From contig NZ_JAUCES010000005.1 in NCBI RefSeq assembly GCF_030348825.1, forward strand, positions 3,865,450-3,929,449: DNA of 64,000 bases, given 5' to 3'. How positions within the stretch are numbered: position 1 is the first letter of the stretch; every line of letters begins with the position of its first letter. The notes below the pieces were generated by a model. It was not told the origin of the DNA, ran no database searches, and saw only the letters and a program-made list of their open reading frames with translations. Position numbers and translations under genes: made by a program. This document shows, piece by piece, positions 1 to 9,605 of this stretch. The stretch comes from Fictibacillus sp. b24. GTDB lineage: Bacteria > Bacillota > Bacilli > Bacillales > Fictibacillaceae.

Positions 1-1112
1 AAGCCAACATCCTGGTTGTCTGGGCAACTCCACATCCTTTGCCACTTAACGTATACTTTGGGACCTTAGCTGATGGTCTGGGCTGTTTCCCTTTTGACTA
101 CGGATCTTATCACTCGCAGTCTGACTCCCGCGGATAATTCTCTGGCATTCGGAGTTTGACTGAATTCGGTAACCCTGTGGGGGCCCCTAGTCCAATCAGT
201 GCTCTACCTCCAGGAATCTTGCCGCGAGGCTAGCCCTAAAGCTATTTCGGGGAGAACCAGCTATCTCCGTGTTCGATTGGCATTTCACCCCTACCCACAC
301 CTCATCCCCGCACTTTTCAACGTGCGTGGGTTCGGGCCTCCATTCAGTGTTACCTGAACTTCACCCTGGACATGGGTAGATCACACGGTTTCGGGTCTAC
401 GACCACGTACTATGTCGCCCTATTCAGACTCGCTTTCGCTGCGGCTCCGTCTTATCAACTTAACCTTGCACGGGATCGTAACTCGCCGGTTCATTCTACA
501 AAAGGCACGCCGTCACCCGTTAATGGGCTCCGACTACTTGTAGGCACACGGTTTCAGGATCTATTTCACTCCCCTTCCGGGGTGCTTTTCACCTTTCCCT
601 CACGGTACTGGTTCACTATCGGTCACTAGGGAGTATTTAGCCTTGGGAGATGGTCCTCCCGGATTCCGACGGGGTTTCACGTGTCCCGCCGTACTCAGGA
701 TCCACTCAGGAGAGAACGAAGTTTCAGCTACAGGGCTGTTACCTTCTTTGGCTGGCCTTTCCAGACCGCTTCACCTACTTCGTTCCTTTGTAACTCCATG
801 TAGAGTGTCCTACAACCCCAGAGGGCAAGCCCTCTGGTTTGGGCTGTTTCCGTTTCGCTCGCCGCTACTCAGGAAATCGCATTTGCTTTCTCTTCCTCCG
901 GGTACTTAGATGTTTCAGTTCCCCGGGTCTGCCTTCTCATACCCTATGTATTCAGATATGGATACCATCCCATTACGGATGGTGGGTTCCCCCATTCGGA
1001 AATCCCCGGATCAATGCTTACTTACAGCTCCCCGAGGCATATCGGTGTTCGTCCCGTCCTTCTTCGGCTCCTAGTGCCAAGGCATCCACCGTGCGCCCTT
1101 TCTAGCTTAACC
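1..1112 (-). rRNA. 23S ribosomal RNA, 5' part (runs off left edge)
   Basis: The plus strand is the complement of the 5' third of a bacterial 23S rRNA. The gene starts near 1112 at the conserved 5' end (complement GGTTAAGCTAGAAAGG, then the GCGCACGGTGG motif) and continues past position 1. About 1.1 kb of roughly 2.9 kb is present. It lies downstream of the 16S gene with a short spacer and no tRNA gene, as in most Bacillus rrn operons. Small ORFs on either strand here are chance ORFs. Confidence 0.97.
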
Positions 1113-2889
<1,777 letters not shown>

Positions 2890-2950
2890 AAGTGTTTGTC
2901 TTGCTCGATTTTAAAACTGACGGAATTAATTCTTAATTCCTTACCTATTT

Positions 2951-2973
2951 CTTTTGTTCAGTTTTCAAAGAAC
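2951..2973 (-). other. 5' arm of 16S rRNA processing stem
   Basis: Located in the transcribed leader upstream of 16S, it pairs with 1267-1289 (21 of 23 positions). The inner box TTTTGTTCAGTTTT is shared with the spacer copy. Confidence 0.75.
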
Positions 2974-3013
2974 TGTGTGTTTCTAGCTTGCCGCTCGTTT
3001 TGGCGACTTTTAT

Positions 3014-3043
3014 AAGATACCACCGTTGGCTAGTTGATGTCAA
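3014..3043 (-). promoter_or_regulatory. rrn promoter P2 (sigma-A type)
   Basis: On the minus strand there is a consensus -35 TTGACA (3038-3043), an 18-base spacer and -10 TATCTT (3014-3019), about 115-125 bp upstream of mature 16S. Together with the upstream copy at 3113-3142 it forms the tandem arrangement usual for Bacillus rRNA operons. Such promoters normally respond to initiating-nucleotide levels; this is family knowledge, not visible here. Confidence 0.7.
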
Positions 3044-3112
3044 CTGCTTTTTTACGTGATTCTTAATTTGTTTGTTTCGTTTTTTTCAGCCGCTGTAAAA
3101 GCGACAAGAAGT

Positions 3113-3142
3113 AATATACCACCTTCAACATATCTTGGTCAA
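3113..3142 (-). promoter_or_regulatory. rrn promoter P1 (sigma-A type)
   Basis: Minus strand: -35 TTGACC (3137-3142), an 18-base spacer and -10 TATATT (3113-3118). It lies 99 bp upstream of P2 and only about 19 bp past the stop codon of the small gene at 3161-3385. Confidence 0.65.
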
Positions 3143-3160
3143 TAGTTTTTATAAAAAAAG

Positions 3161-3385
3161 TTAATTTCTTTGTTTTTGCCGTAAGTATCTTCTGCAATCA
3201 CAAGGTTTGGCGAACCGGCAGAATAACCGGTAGATGATCTGATACCTTTCTTCTAACACCGATTTTACAATAGCGTCAATTTTATGGTCTTCCAGATCAA
3301 ATCTGAGTTCTTCCATTTCTTTTTTAAGCACATATTCAAACTCGTGAAGTTCTTGATGATTTAAGAGCATTCCTACTAAAGACAA
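3161..3385 (-). CDS. small conserved-looking protein of unknown function, upstream of rrn
   Basis: Encodes 74 residues with a highly charged, helix-prone middle (residues about 10-55, rich in E, K, L and D) and a basic C-terminus containing CDC and RRYLRQK. No signal peptide or membrane segment is seen. The TTG start at 3385 is chosen because GGGGTG sits about 7 bases upstream; the inner ATG (3370) has only AGTAGGA directly against it. I recall similar short proteins in other Bacillus genomes but cannot assign a function. It is transcribed toward the rRNA operon with no terminator between, so its message could run into rrn. It is divergent from pdaB. Confidence 0.65.
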   Translation of the reverse strand: MSLVGMLLNHQELHEFEYVLKKEMEELRFDLEDHKIDAIVKSVLEERYQIIYRLFCRFAKPCDCRRYLRQKQRN

Positions 3386-3537
3386 TAGACGACACCCCGC
3401 TTGTTTTTTTCTTTTAACATTATTGCCATGAAAATGACGAGTTATTATTTTTTAGGTTTTTCTAAATAACCGTCATATCTTGTCCTTACTATCATAGATA
3501 TTTTGTAAGGACGATGGACAAGGGGGTAAATGGTGAT

Positions 3538-4299
3538 ATGAAATTTTTCTTTGTCATAAACGGTAAAAAAGTGAAACAATACATGGTTGTTGTTTTCGCT
3601 GCATTCTTTGCCGCTTCGATCGCTTTTGTAGGACAGCAGCAATTATCTGTTTTTTCATCAAAAGATGGTCCCCGTGCAATCTACAAAGGTGAAGATCAAG
3701 GAAACAAGGTCTCACTCACATTTGATATTAGCTGGGGAGATAAAAGGGTTACGCCAATCCTTGATGTCTTAAAAGAAAAAGGCGTAAAAAACTGTACGTT
3801 CTTTATTTCAGCTGCTTGGGCAGAACGTCATCCTGATATTGTGGAACGTATCGTAAAAGATGGTCATGAAGTGGCGAGTCTCGGCTATCAGTACAAAAGC
3901 TATACAGAATGGGAAGATAAGCAGATTAAACGGGACATCTTGCTAGCTCAGGAAAAGATTAAAAAAGTATCAGGTAAGATGACATCGCTTCTTCGTCCGC
4001 CAAACGGTAATTTTGATGAGCGTGTTCTGAACATTTCTGAAGACCTTCATCATACGGTAGTTCACTGGAGTATCGACACGAAGGATTGGAAGAACCCTGG
4101 AGTAGATCAAATTGTTACGACGGCTACTAATAAAACAAAAGCTGGAGATATCATTTTGCTTCATGCTTCTGACTCTGTTAAGCAAACTCATAAAGCACTC
4201 CCGACTATTATTGATAAATTGCGGGGAGATGGCTTTAAATTTGTAAGCGTGGGTGAAATGATCGCAAATACAGAAGCAAACAGCAAAGAGGTTAACTAA
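3538..4299 (+). CDS. pdaB: polysaccharide deacetylase family sporulation protein PdaB
   Basis: Encodes 253 residues, matching PdaB/YbaN, a spore protein needed to keep forespore and spore integrity. There is an N-terminal membrane anchor (about residues 13-32) followed by a NodB-type domain: LTFDISWGD (motif 1), LLRPPNGNF (motif 3), DTKDW (motif 4) and ILLHASD (motif 5). The usual second Asp of TFDD and the second His of the metal-binding HxxxH motif are missing (DGHEVASLGY), as I recall for B. subtilis PdaB, so classical metal-dependent deacetylation is doubtful. The start at 3538 is preferred over ATG 3514 because AGGGGGT (3521-3527) is well placed. It converges with kbaA and shares a bidirectional terminator with it. 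Confidence 0.92.
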   Translation: MKFFFVINGKKVKQYMVVVFAAFFAASIAFVGQQQLSVFSSKDGPRAIYKGEDQGNKVSLTFDISWGDKRVTPILDVLKEKGVKNCTFFISAAWAERHPDIVERIVKDGHEVASLGYQYKSYTEWEDKQIKRDILLAQEKIKKVSGKMTSLLRPPNGNFDERVLNISEDLHHTVVHWSIDTKDWKNPGVDQIVTTATNKTKAGDIILLHASDSVKQTHKALPTIIDKLRGDGFKFVSVGEMIANTEANSKEVN

Positions 4300-4308
4300 T
4301 AAACGTAA

Positions 4309-4345
4309 AAAAGCCCCTGCTTATTTAGGCAGAGGGCTTTGTTTG
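4309..4345. terminator. bidirectional terminator between pdaB and kbaA
   Basis: GC-rich hairpin with GCCC-CTGC pairing to GCAG-A-GGGC, flanked by an A-run on the left and a T-rich tract on the right. It can serve pdaB (+) and kbaA (-). The kbaA stop codon (4325-4327) lies in the hairpin loop and the last kbaA codons form one arm. Confidence 0.85.
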
Positions 4346-4942
4346 TTTAGATTGCTTATTTTGATCAGACTGCAGCAATCGGTGGAGCATTAAAATTTGA
4401 TACGTGTTACAAAGCATCAATGGAACAAACCCTATCCAAAGTGAAAGTGTGTTGTTCTCTTTTAGAACGGGCACCCACTCTAAGATGGTTACCACGGTAA
4501 TAAAGAAAAGCGTTGGGATAAATGCTACATTGGACGTTTGTTTTACTTTTAAGTAAGCGATAATCAATCCGTAAAGTAAGATGGCAAGAGGAATCAATAT
4601 ATAGTTAACGATACTGTCGCCGTCTTTATGAAAAGAAGTATATCGTAAAAAGAAAAGATCAAATAATACAACAGCAATTAGAACAAGCTGTACACCATTC
4701 CATAAGCGGTGGCTTTTAAAGATGCCAAGTCCAAAGCGATGTACGGTTAAATAAGCAAAGAAGCCCATTTGGCTAAATACACTGAACAACGCACCGAATC
4801 CGATTAATCCAAAGATATATAATAATACCTCGAAAAGGCTGCTGTTCTCAGGAAACTTTAATATAAGACCCACTGTAATTGCACTTACAATTCCAATTAA
4901 CAGTGTGGTAATGAATAAAAAGAGCCAGCTTTTAATTTTCAC
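4325..4942 (-). CDS. kbaA: KinB-signalling pathway activation protein KbaA
   Basis: Encodes 205 residues, largely hydrophobic, with about six predicted membrane segments (roughly residues 5-28, 37-60, 80-98, 113-132, 138-157, 166-186) and a polar, Lys/Gln-rich C-terminal tail. KbaA is needed for activity of the sporulation kinase KinB in the phosphorelay. Assignment rests on length, topology and position between gerD and pdaB, as in B. subtilis. The start is GTG at 4942, preceded by AGAGGGGG. It is divergent from gerD. Confidence 0.85.
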   Translation of the reverse strand: MKIKSWLFLFITTLLIGIVSAITVGLILKFPENSSLFEVLLYIFGLIGFGALFSVFSQMGFFAYLTVHRFGLGIFKSHRLWNGVQLVLIAVVLFDLFFLRYTSFHKDGDSIVNYILIPLAILLYGLIIAYLKVKQTSNVAFIPTLFFITVVTILEWVPVLKENNTLSLWIGFVPLMLCNTYQILMLHRLLQSDQNKQSKQTKPSA

Positions 4943-5089
4943 CCTTGTTTTCCCCCTCTAACATGTTCCGTAACGATTGTACCAATGTCCTTTTTAAATT
5001 GCCAGTTTTCCTTTAAATAACCAGTATAAATACGTGTTAAAAATCAATCCTATAAGTATCGAGCCCACTTGAAAGGAGGAGGAATTCGG

Positions 5090-5698
5090 TTGAAAAAAAT
5101 ATACATTTTCCTCTTTTGTATCTCGCTCGCTGCTCTATCAGGCTGTGCACAAGAAGCCCAGGGCAGTTCACAGGTTGATTATGAAGCAACTAAGAAGATG
5201 CTCGTCGATCTGTTGAAGACCGATGATGGAAAAAAGGCCATTAAAGAAGTTTTATCTGATAAAGAAATTCAGCAAGATATATTGATTGATCAACAAGTAA
5301 TCAAACAAACGATTGAACAGCAGCTTCTTTCTGAAAAAGGACAAAAATTCTGGCAGACGCTATTTAAAGACCCTAAGTTTTCAGTAGCCTTTGCAAAAAG
5401 CATGCGTAAAGAACACGAAAAGCTGATGAAGGATTTAATAAAAGATCCACAATATCAGGCAGAAGTAATGAAGATCATGCAGAACCCGCAAATGGCACAA
5501 AAGTTATTAGCACTTGTCGATACACAGCCTGTCAGAAAAGAAATGAAAAAAGTGATGCTTGAAACATTTGAAAGTCCAATCGTACAAGCTCAAATTCAAG
5601 AAATGCTAAAAAAAGCAGCTCATGAAGAAATTGATCAATCCATTTCCAAAAAGGAAAAAGAAGCTGCAGGCGGCCAAGGTTCCACAAGTCCACAATAA
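5090..5698 (+). CDS. gerD: spore germination lipoprotein GerD
   Basis: Encodes 202 residues, a lipoprotein of the spore inner membrane that organises the germinosome and speeds nutrient-triggered germination. The signal peptide ends in a lipobox LSGC with Cys19. The rest is a helical, Lys/Glu/Gln-rich region containing the family motif TDDGKKAIKEVL and a disordered C-terminal tail. The start is TTG at 5090 with AAAGGAGGAGG just upstream; the longer reading frame from 5069 would translate through that ribosome binding site. It is one of only two plus-strand genes in the window. In B. subtilis it is made in the forespore under sigma-G; no convincing sigma-G promoter is assigned here. Confidence 0.92.
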   Translation: MKKIYIFLFCISLAALSGCAQEAQGSSQVDYEATKKMLVDLLKTDDGKKAIKEVLSDKEIQQDILIDQQVIKQTIEQQLLSEKGQKFWQTLFKDPKFSVAFAKSMRKEHEKLMKDLIKDPQYQAEVMKIMQNPQMAQKLLALVDTQPVRKEMKKVMLETFESPIVQAQIQEMLKKAAHEEIDQSISKKEKEAAGGQGSTSPQ

Positions 5699-5748
5699 AA
5701 GAGGCTGTCCGATGAGTAAGGATAACTTACTTTTTCGGCAGCCCTTTT
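5699..5748. terminator. bidirectional terminator between gerD and salA
   Basis: Imperfect hairpin in which AAAAGAGGCTGTCCG pairs with CGGCAGCCCTTTT, with A-run and T-run flanks. It serves gerD from the left and salA from the right. Confidence 0.8.
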
Positions 5749-5771
5749 ACTGTTGTTAAATATCAGTCAGA

Positions 5772-6821
5772 TCAGCTTTTTGTTTTTTCAATAATGGTTT
5801 TTGCCATTTGGATGTAGTGTTCACCGATCGGATGTGTTTGCTCATACACGCTCGGCGCAAAATCATCTTCTTTGATTTCAGGCTGGCCAAGCGGAATTTG
5901 CCCAAGCAAAGGAACATTCAGCTCTTCAGCTAATCGCTTTCCACCGTCTTTACCGAATACATATTCTTTTTCACCTGTAGATTCACTTTGGAAGTACGCC
6001 ATGTTTTCAACGATTCCAAGTACTTCATGGTTAGTTTTAATCGCCATCGTACCCGCTCGCGCTGCAACGAAAGCTGCTGTTGCATGAGGTGTCGTTACAA
6101 TCACTTCTTTACATTTAGGAAGCATTTTATGAACATCGAGTGCAACGTCACCCGTTCCAGGCGGCAAGTCTAGAAGGACGTAATCGAGATCTCCCCATTC
6201 GACTTCGCTAAAGAAGTTCATCAGCATTTTTCCTAACATCGGCCCGCGCCAGATAACAGGTGCATTATCTTCCACGAAAAAAGCCATTGATATTACTTTT
6301 ACGTCAAAACGTTCAACAGGAAAGATACGGTCCCCTTTTACTTTCGGGCGTTCTGTGATCCCCATCATATCTGGCACACTGAACCCGTATATGTCCGCAT
6401 CAATCAATCCAACTTTTTTCCCTAGTCTTGCAAGCGCAACTGCTAAGTTAACGGAGACAGTAGACTTTCCTACGCCGCCTTTCCCGCTTGCAATCGCAAT
6501 AAATTCTGTTTTGCTATTTTCGGAAAGAAGAGTAGTTGGTGCAGCTTGCTGAGCTGTACTTGGATCTGCCGCTGTAACATCGTCTCTTTTCTCGAAACGA
6601 AGACCGACTGATTCTACTCCTGCATTCTTCAGCACTTGCACGATCTGCTGCTGAAGCTGCATTTGTTCAGGTGTACTTGTATGAGCAAGTCCAATCTTAA
6701 GCCCGACATAGCCTTCTTTTATCTTTAACTCACGGATACTGCCGGAGTCCACCATACTTTTATGTAAATAAGGGTCTTGAATAGGACCTAACAGCTCGAT
6801 GACTTTTTCTTCTGTAAGCAC
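5772..6821 (-). CDS. salA: Mrp/NBP35-family P-loop ATPase, SalA type
   Basis: Encodes 349 residues. An N-terminal DUF59/MIP18-like domain (about 1-80) is followed by a linker and a P-loop ATPase domain with deviant Walker A GKGGVGKST (113-121), DADIYGFSVP and LLDLPPGTGD. Mrp proteins usually carry a C-terminal CPxC pair for an Fe-S cluster; here that site reads AYFQSESTGEKEY, with no Cys pair. This fits SalA, the regulator of scoC and exoprotease expression in B. subtilis, better than an Fe-S carrier. The start is GTG (6821) with AAAGGATG upstream. It converges with gerD; repeat copy A separates it from cwlD. Confidence 0.88.
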   Translation of the reverse strand: MLTEEKVIELLGPIQDPYLHKSMVDSGSIRELKIKEGYVGLKIGLAHTSTPEQMQLQQQIVQVLKNAGVESVGLRFEKRDDVTAADPSTAQQAAPTTLLSENSKTEFIAIASGKGGVGKSTVSVNLAVALARLGKKVGLIDADIYGFSVPDMMGITERPKVKGDRIFPVERFDVKVISMAFFVEDNAPVIWRGPMLGKMLMNFFSEVEWGDLDYVLLDLPPGTGDVALDVHKMLPKCKEVIVTTPHATAAFVAARAGTMAIKTNHEVLGIVENMAYFQSESTGEKEYVFGKDGGKRLAEELNVPLLGQIPLGQPEIKEDDFAPSVYEQTHPIGEHYIQMAKTIIEKTKS

Positions 6822-6913
6822 ATAGACACATCCTTTACCTGTAAAATTCCTTTTCAGTATATCACAACCTCAATGGACAATCATGTAAGCGGTTTTTTAT
6901 TTAGCTGACTCTT

Positions 6914-7069
6914 TTGCTCTTGAAAGTGGTTGATCTCCGTTCCAGGTGCTCGCTTTCCGCGGGGCAGGGGGTGAGCCACATTCGTGACGTTTCACTTTTA
7001 AGTGTCTCACCTTCCCGCCTGTCCCGCAGGAGTCTCGCACCTTCTACTCCAATCAACTTGCTAATGAAG
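6914..7069 (+). repeat. dispersed hairpin repeat, copy A
   Basis: About 155 bp of non-coding DNA. It begins TTGCTCTTGAAAGTGGTTGA, ends AATCAACTTGCTAATGAAG and contains CGCTTTCCGCGGGGCAGG and GTCCCGCAGGAGTCTCGCACC. The same order of blocks recurs at 42101, 46150 (inverted), 50879, 52915 (inverted) and 58091 (inverted). Ends GTTGAT and ATCAAC are inverted, and inner blocks GGTGAG/CTCACC and AGGTGC/GCACCT can pair. It lies between salA and cwlD. No ORF with a ribosome binding site is present. Confidence 0.9.
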
Positions 7070-7102
7070 CACAAGAATAAGCATCAAATTTTTTCAAAAA
7101 AT

Positions 7103-7131
7103 AAAATCCCCTCTAATCAAGAGGAGATTTT
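7103..7131. terminator. terminator at the 3' end of cwlD
   Basis: Hairpin AAAATCCCCTCT (7103-7114) with AGAGGAGATTTT (7120-7131), followed on the minus strand by a T-rich run. The cwlD stop codon (7113-7115) lies at the stem-loop junction, so the last cwlD codons form one arm. Confidence 0.85.
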
Positions 7132-7838
7132 GGTAGTGGTTCATTTGTATAAAATCGGAGCATTCCTTGGTAGATCGATGCCGCGACACTTTTTTGATAA
7201 GATTCTGTTTTCAGCAGCTCTCGTTCTGTCGGATTGGATAGAAAGCCAACTTCAACTAACGCGCCTGGTACTTCTGCAGTCCGAAGCAGGTAAAGACCTT
7301 CCATAGATTTTGCAAACCTGTTTGTATTTTGCAGATTGCGTTTTATTTCGTCTTGAATAAATTTAGATACGTTTTCCCCATCCTCTTTACCTGGATGATA
7401 AAAGACTTGTGCGCCTCTCCACCTGGATGAAGGCAATGAATTTAAATGAATCGAGATAAATAAGTCCGCATTATTTTCATTAATAATTCGCTTTCGTTCT
7501 TTGAGATCTTCCCACTTGCGATGTCTTAATTTTTTTGTACCTTCATTCGCAAGATCCCTATCCGTTTCGCGCGTCATGATGACAAGTGCTCCCGCTTCTT
7601 GCAAATAATCACGAAGCAAAACAGAAATGTTTAATGCGATCTCTTTTTCCAGAACTTCTCCGTCTCCAATAGCACCGCCATCAACACCTCCATGACCTGG
7701 GTCAATGACAATGATTTTTCCTGACAGCGGCAGATTCCATGACCGCCATGAGTCATCATCTAAAAAATGATAGGTGAAAATAAAGAAAAGGACTGCGCAT
7801 CCTAATGCAAATGCGGCTCCCTTCACCCACTTCTTCAT
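7113..7838 (-). CDS. cwlD: N-acetylmuramoyl-L-alanine amidase CwlD
   Basis: Encodes 241 residues, an Amidase_3 family zinc amidase. In spore formers CwlD works with PdaA to make muramic-delta-lactam in cortex peptidoglycan, the mark recognised by germination lytic enzymes. There is an N-terminal membrane anchor (about 5-24). The catalytic set is visible: VIDPGHGG with His49, a Glu near 64, FISIHLNS with His131 and EVGFLSNP with Glu196. The start at 7838 is chosen because AGGGGGACG precedes it; the upstream in-frame extension starts within or above this site. Confidence 0.93.
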   Translation of the reverse strand: MKKWVKGAAFALGCAVLFFIFTYHFLDDDSWRSWNLPLSGKIIVIDPGHGGVDGGAIGDGEVLEKEIALNISVLLRDYLQEAGALVIMTRETDRDLANEGTKKLRHRKWEDLKERKRIINENNADLFISIHLNSLPSSRWRGAQVFYHPGKEDGENVSKFIQDEIKRNLQNTNRFAKSMEGLYLLRTAEVPGALVEVGFLSNPTERELLKTESYQKSVAASIYQGMLRFYTNEPLPKSPLD

Positions 7839-7911
7839 GTTTCGTCCCCCTATACAAGCCATATAATAATATGTATATGGGACAAGACAAGATTTATTAC
7901 CTGTTGAAGTT

Positions 7912-8355
7912 TTATTGAAGCTTCATCCGATATCGTTTTTCACCGTTTTTGTAGCCTTCCATCCACCAAATGTGGACATACGCTTCACAGCAAAGATGCA
8001 GCGATTCCATCATCATCTCAGTTCCCCAGCACCAGAACTGCCAGTATTCAAAAAGTCCATCAGCAATTGCTGTTTGTTTTTCGTACGCTCTATCCTTAAT
8101 TTTTTCTAATGTTTCACCATGATAAGCAAAACGGCTGTAGCTCGCTCCTAAAAGATAAGCATCTATCGCCATATCGATACATGCATCTTCAATGTCATTT
8201 TGATAAAGAAGTGAGTATTGGAAAAATGGCTGAAATAACCGCTGGAATTCTTTTTTTATTGTAGCGAGCGACAAATCCCGAAGCACTTTTCGCTCGAATG
8301 TTTCTTTTTTAAAACGCTGTTTCTCCTTAAAATTGTTTAAAACGATTGCCATCAT
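7912..8355 (-). CDS. ybaK: DUF2521 family protein YbaK
   Basis: Encodes 147 residues and resembles B. subtilis YbaK in length and in the central IDMAIDAYLLGASYSRF and C-terminal IWWMEGY stretches. No membrane segment, signal or catalytic motif is recognised; function is unknown. It sits between rpsI and cwlD, its conserved position. Two adjacent ATG codons follow AAAGGGGAGG; the second (8352) has the better spacing. It may be co-transcribed with cwlD. Confidence 0.85.
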   Translation of the reverse strand: MMAIVLNNFKEKQRFKKETFERKVLRDLSLATIKKEFQRLFQPFFQYSLLYQNDIEDACIDMAIDAYLLGASYSRFAYHGETLEKIKDRAYEKQTAIADGLFEYWQFWCWGTEMMMESLHLCCEAYVHIWWMEGYKNGEKRYRMKLQ

Positions 8356-8480
8356 TGCCTCCCCTTTCTGCGCGTTTTGTCACGCATTGTTTTTCCATAC
8401 TTTTATTTTCTCCAAGGGAGGAAAGACGACACTGCATAAAAGATGGGAAAAAGCCCATTACTCACTCAGCAAAGGGGGAT

Positions 8481-8560
8481 TTATGATTTGTCATTAGATT
8501 AGACTCAATAATTCCAATTCAGACTCAATTATCCCGAATCAGCCTCAATACATATAAAAA
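8481..8560 (-). repeat. degenerate tandem array, about 20-bp period
   Basis: Three to four units at exact 20-base steps (8501, 8521, 8541, with a weaker one at 8481). In plus reading they start AGACTCAAT, AGACTCAAT and AGCCTCAAT. The complement carries GAATTGGAATTATTGAGTCT, resembling the units at 63672-63750. It lies between ybaK and the rpsI terminator. Confidence 0.65.
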
Positions 8561-8588
8561 CCCCGCTCTACGAAGAGAACAGGGTTTT
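8557..8588. terminator. terminator of the rplM-rpsI operon
   Basis: Hairpin AAAACCC..TCT paired with AGA..GGGTTTT; on the minus strand a T-run follows. It lies 20 bp beyond the rpsI stop. Confidence 0.82.
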
Positions 8589-8607
8589 GATATAAACGTA
8601 ATAAAGA

Positions 8608-9000
8608 TTAACGTTTTGAGAACTGAGGTGCACGACGAGCGCCTTTAAGTCCGTACTTCTTACGCTCTTTCATACGAGCGTCACGAGTAAGGAATCCAGC
8701 TGCTTTAAGAGATCCGCGGTACTCAGGATCTGCTTCTAGAAGCGCACGAGAGATACCGTGACGGATAGCTCCTGCTTGTCCAGTGTATCCACCGCCATGA
8801 ACAGTTACTAATACGTCATACTTATCAGTTGTTTCAGTTGTGTTAAGTGGTTGCTTAACGATAAGCTTTAATGTTTCTAATCCGAAAAATTCGTCAATGT
8901 CACGTCCGTTGATAACGATACGGCCTTCACCAGGAACTAATCGTACACGCGCTACGGAGTGCTTACGACGTCCAGTGCCATAATATTGTACTTGTGCCAC
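8608..9000 (-). CDS. rpsI: 30S ribosomal protein S9
   Basis: Encodes 130 residues, the full family length. N-terminal [16 protein letters not shown] and the C-terminal basic tail ending FSKR, which reaches toward the P-site tRNA, are diagnostic. It lies 17 bp after rplM and the pair forms the conserved L13-S9 operon, with a terminator directly downstream. Confidence 0.97.
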   Translation of the reverse strand: MAQVQYYGTGRRKHSVARVRLVPGEGRIVINGRDIDEFFGLETLKLIVKQPLNTTETTDKYDVLVTVHGGGYTGQAGAIRHGISRALLEADPEYRGSLKAAGFLTRDARMKERKKYGLKGARRAPQFSKR

Positions 9001-9017
9001 GTAAATACCCTCCTTTT

Positions 9018-9455
9018 TTATCCGCGTAACTCGTAGTTTTCAGGTTTTTGTGCTTGATTGTTGTGCTCAGCTCCAGCATATACGTGAAGCTTTTTGAACA
9101 TTTGGCGACCAAGGCTGTTCTTTGGAAGCATACCTTTGATTGCTAATTCAAGCATTTGGACCGGACGAGTTGTACGCATTTCTAATGCAGTTCTCGTACG
9201 AAGTCCACCTGGGTGACCAGTGTGGCGGTAATAAATTTTGTCTGTTAATTTTTTACCTGTTAATTCGATCTTTTCTGCGTTGATGATGATCACGTGATCA
9301 CCAGTGTCAACGTGTGGTGTATAAATAGGCTTATGCTTACCGCGAAGGATAGAAGCAACTTCACTGGATAGACGTCCAAGAGTCTTGCCTTCAGCGTCGA
9401 TCACAAACCATTTACGTTCTACTTCAGAAGCTTTCGCCATGAAAGTCGTACGCAT
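9018..9455 (-). CDS. rplM: 50S ribosomal protein L13
   Basis: Encodes 145 residues. Family motifs [27 protein letters not shown] and the C-terminal [12 protein letters not shown] are present. L13 is an early-assembly protein bound to 23S domain II. The start at 9455 (MRTTFM) is chosen because GGAGGG lies 7 bases upstream; the longer frame from 9479 runs through that site. First gene of the L13-S9 operon. Confidence 0.97.
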   Translation of the reverse strand: MRTTFMAKASEVERKWFVIDAEGKTLGRLSSEVASILRGKHKPIYTPHVDTGDHVIIINAEKIELTGKKLTDKIYYRHTGHPGGLRTRTALEMRTTRPVQMLELAIKGMLPKNSLGRQMFKKLHVYAGAEHNNQAQKPENYELRG

Positions 9456-9556
9456 GTGTTTTCCCTCCTGTATCTTCAATCAATTTCAATTATATTTAAT
9501 GTGAACATTTCCCAAAATATCTCCGGGGCATGTGGACGATATCTTTAGAAATACCA
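9456..9556 (-). promoter_or_regulatory. candidate L13 operon leader RNA
   Basis: About 100 transcribed bases lie between the promoter and rplM. A stem can form between ATATC and GATAT around a CCCC/GGG-containing interior. Firmicutes are known to have an autoregulatory L13 leader at this place; the match to that family is inferred from position and size only. Confidence 0.4.
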
Positions 9557-9562
9557 AATAAT

Positions 9563-9591
9563 ATCTTATAATATATAAACAACGATGTCAA
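9563..9591 (-). promoter_or_regulatory. promoter of rplM-rpsI
   Basis: Consensus -35 TTGACA (9586-9591), 17-base spacer, -10 TAAGAT (9563-9568). It lies in the gap between truA and rplM and separates the L13-S9 operon from the genes upstream. Confidence 0.75.
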
Positions 9592-9605
9592 GCGTATCCT
9601 AAATA

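Noticed and set aside
4960..5068. Sigma-G promoter for gerD (GTATA ... CCTATAAG)
   Set aside because: Spacing and -10 deviate from the sigma-G consensus; not secure enough to annotate.
6914..7306. 130-codon plus-strand ORF from repeat copy A into the cwlD 3' end
   Set aside because: Half lies in the repeat and half is antisense to cwlD; no start signal.
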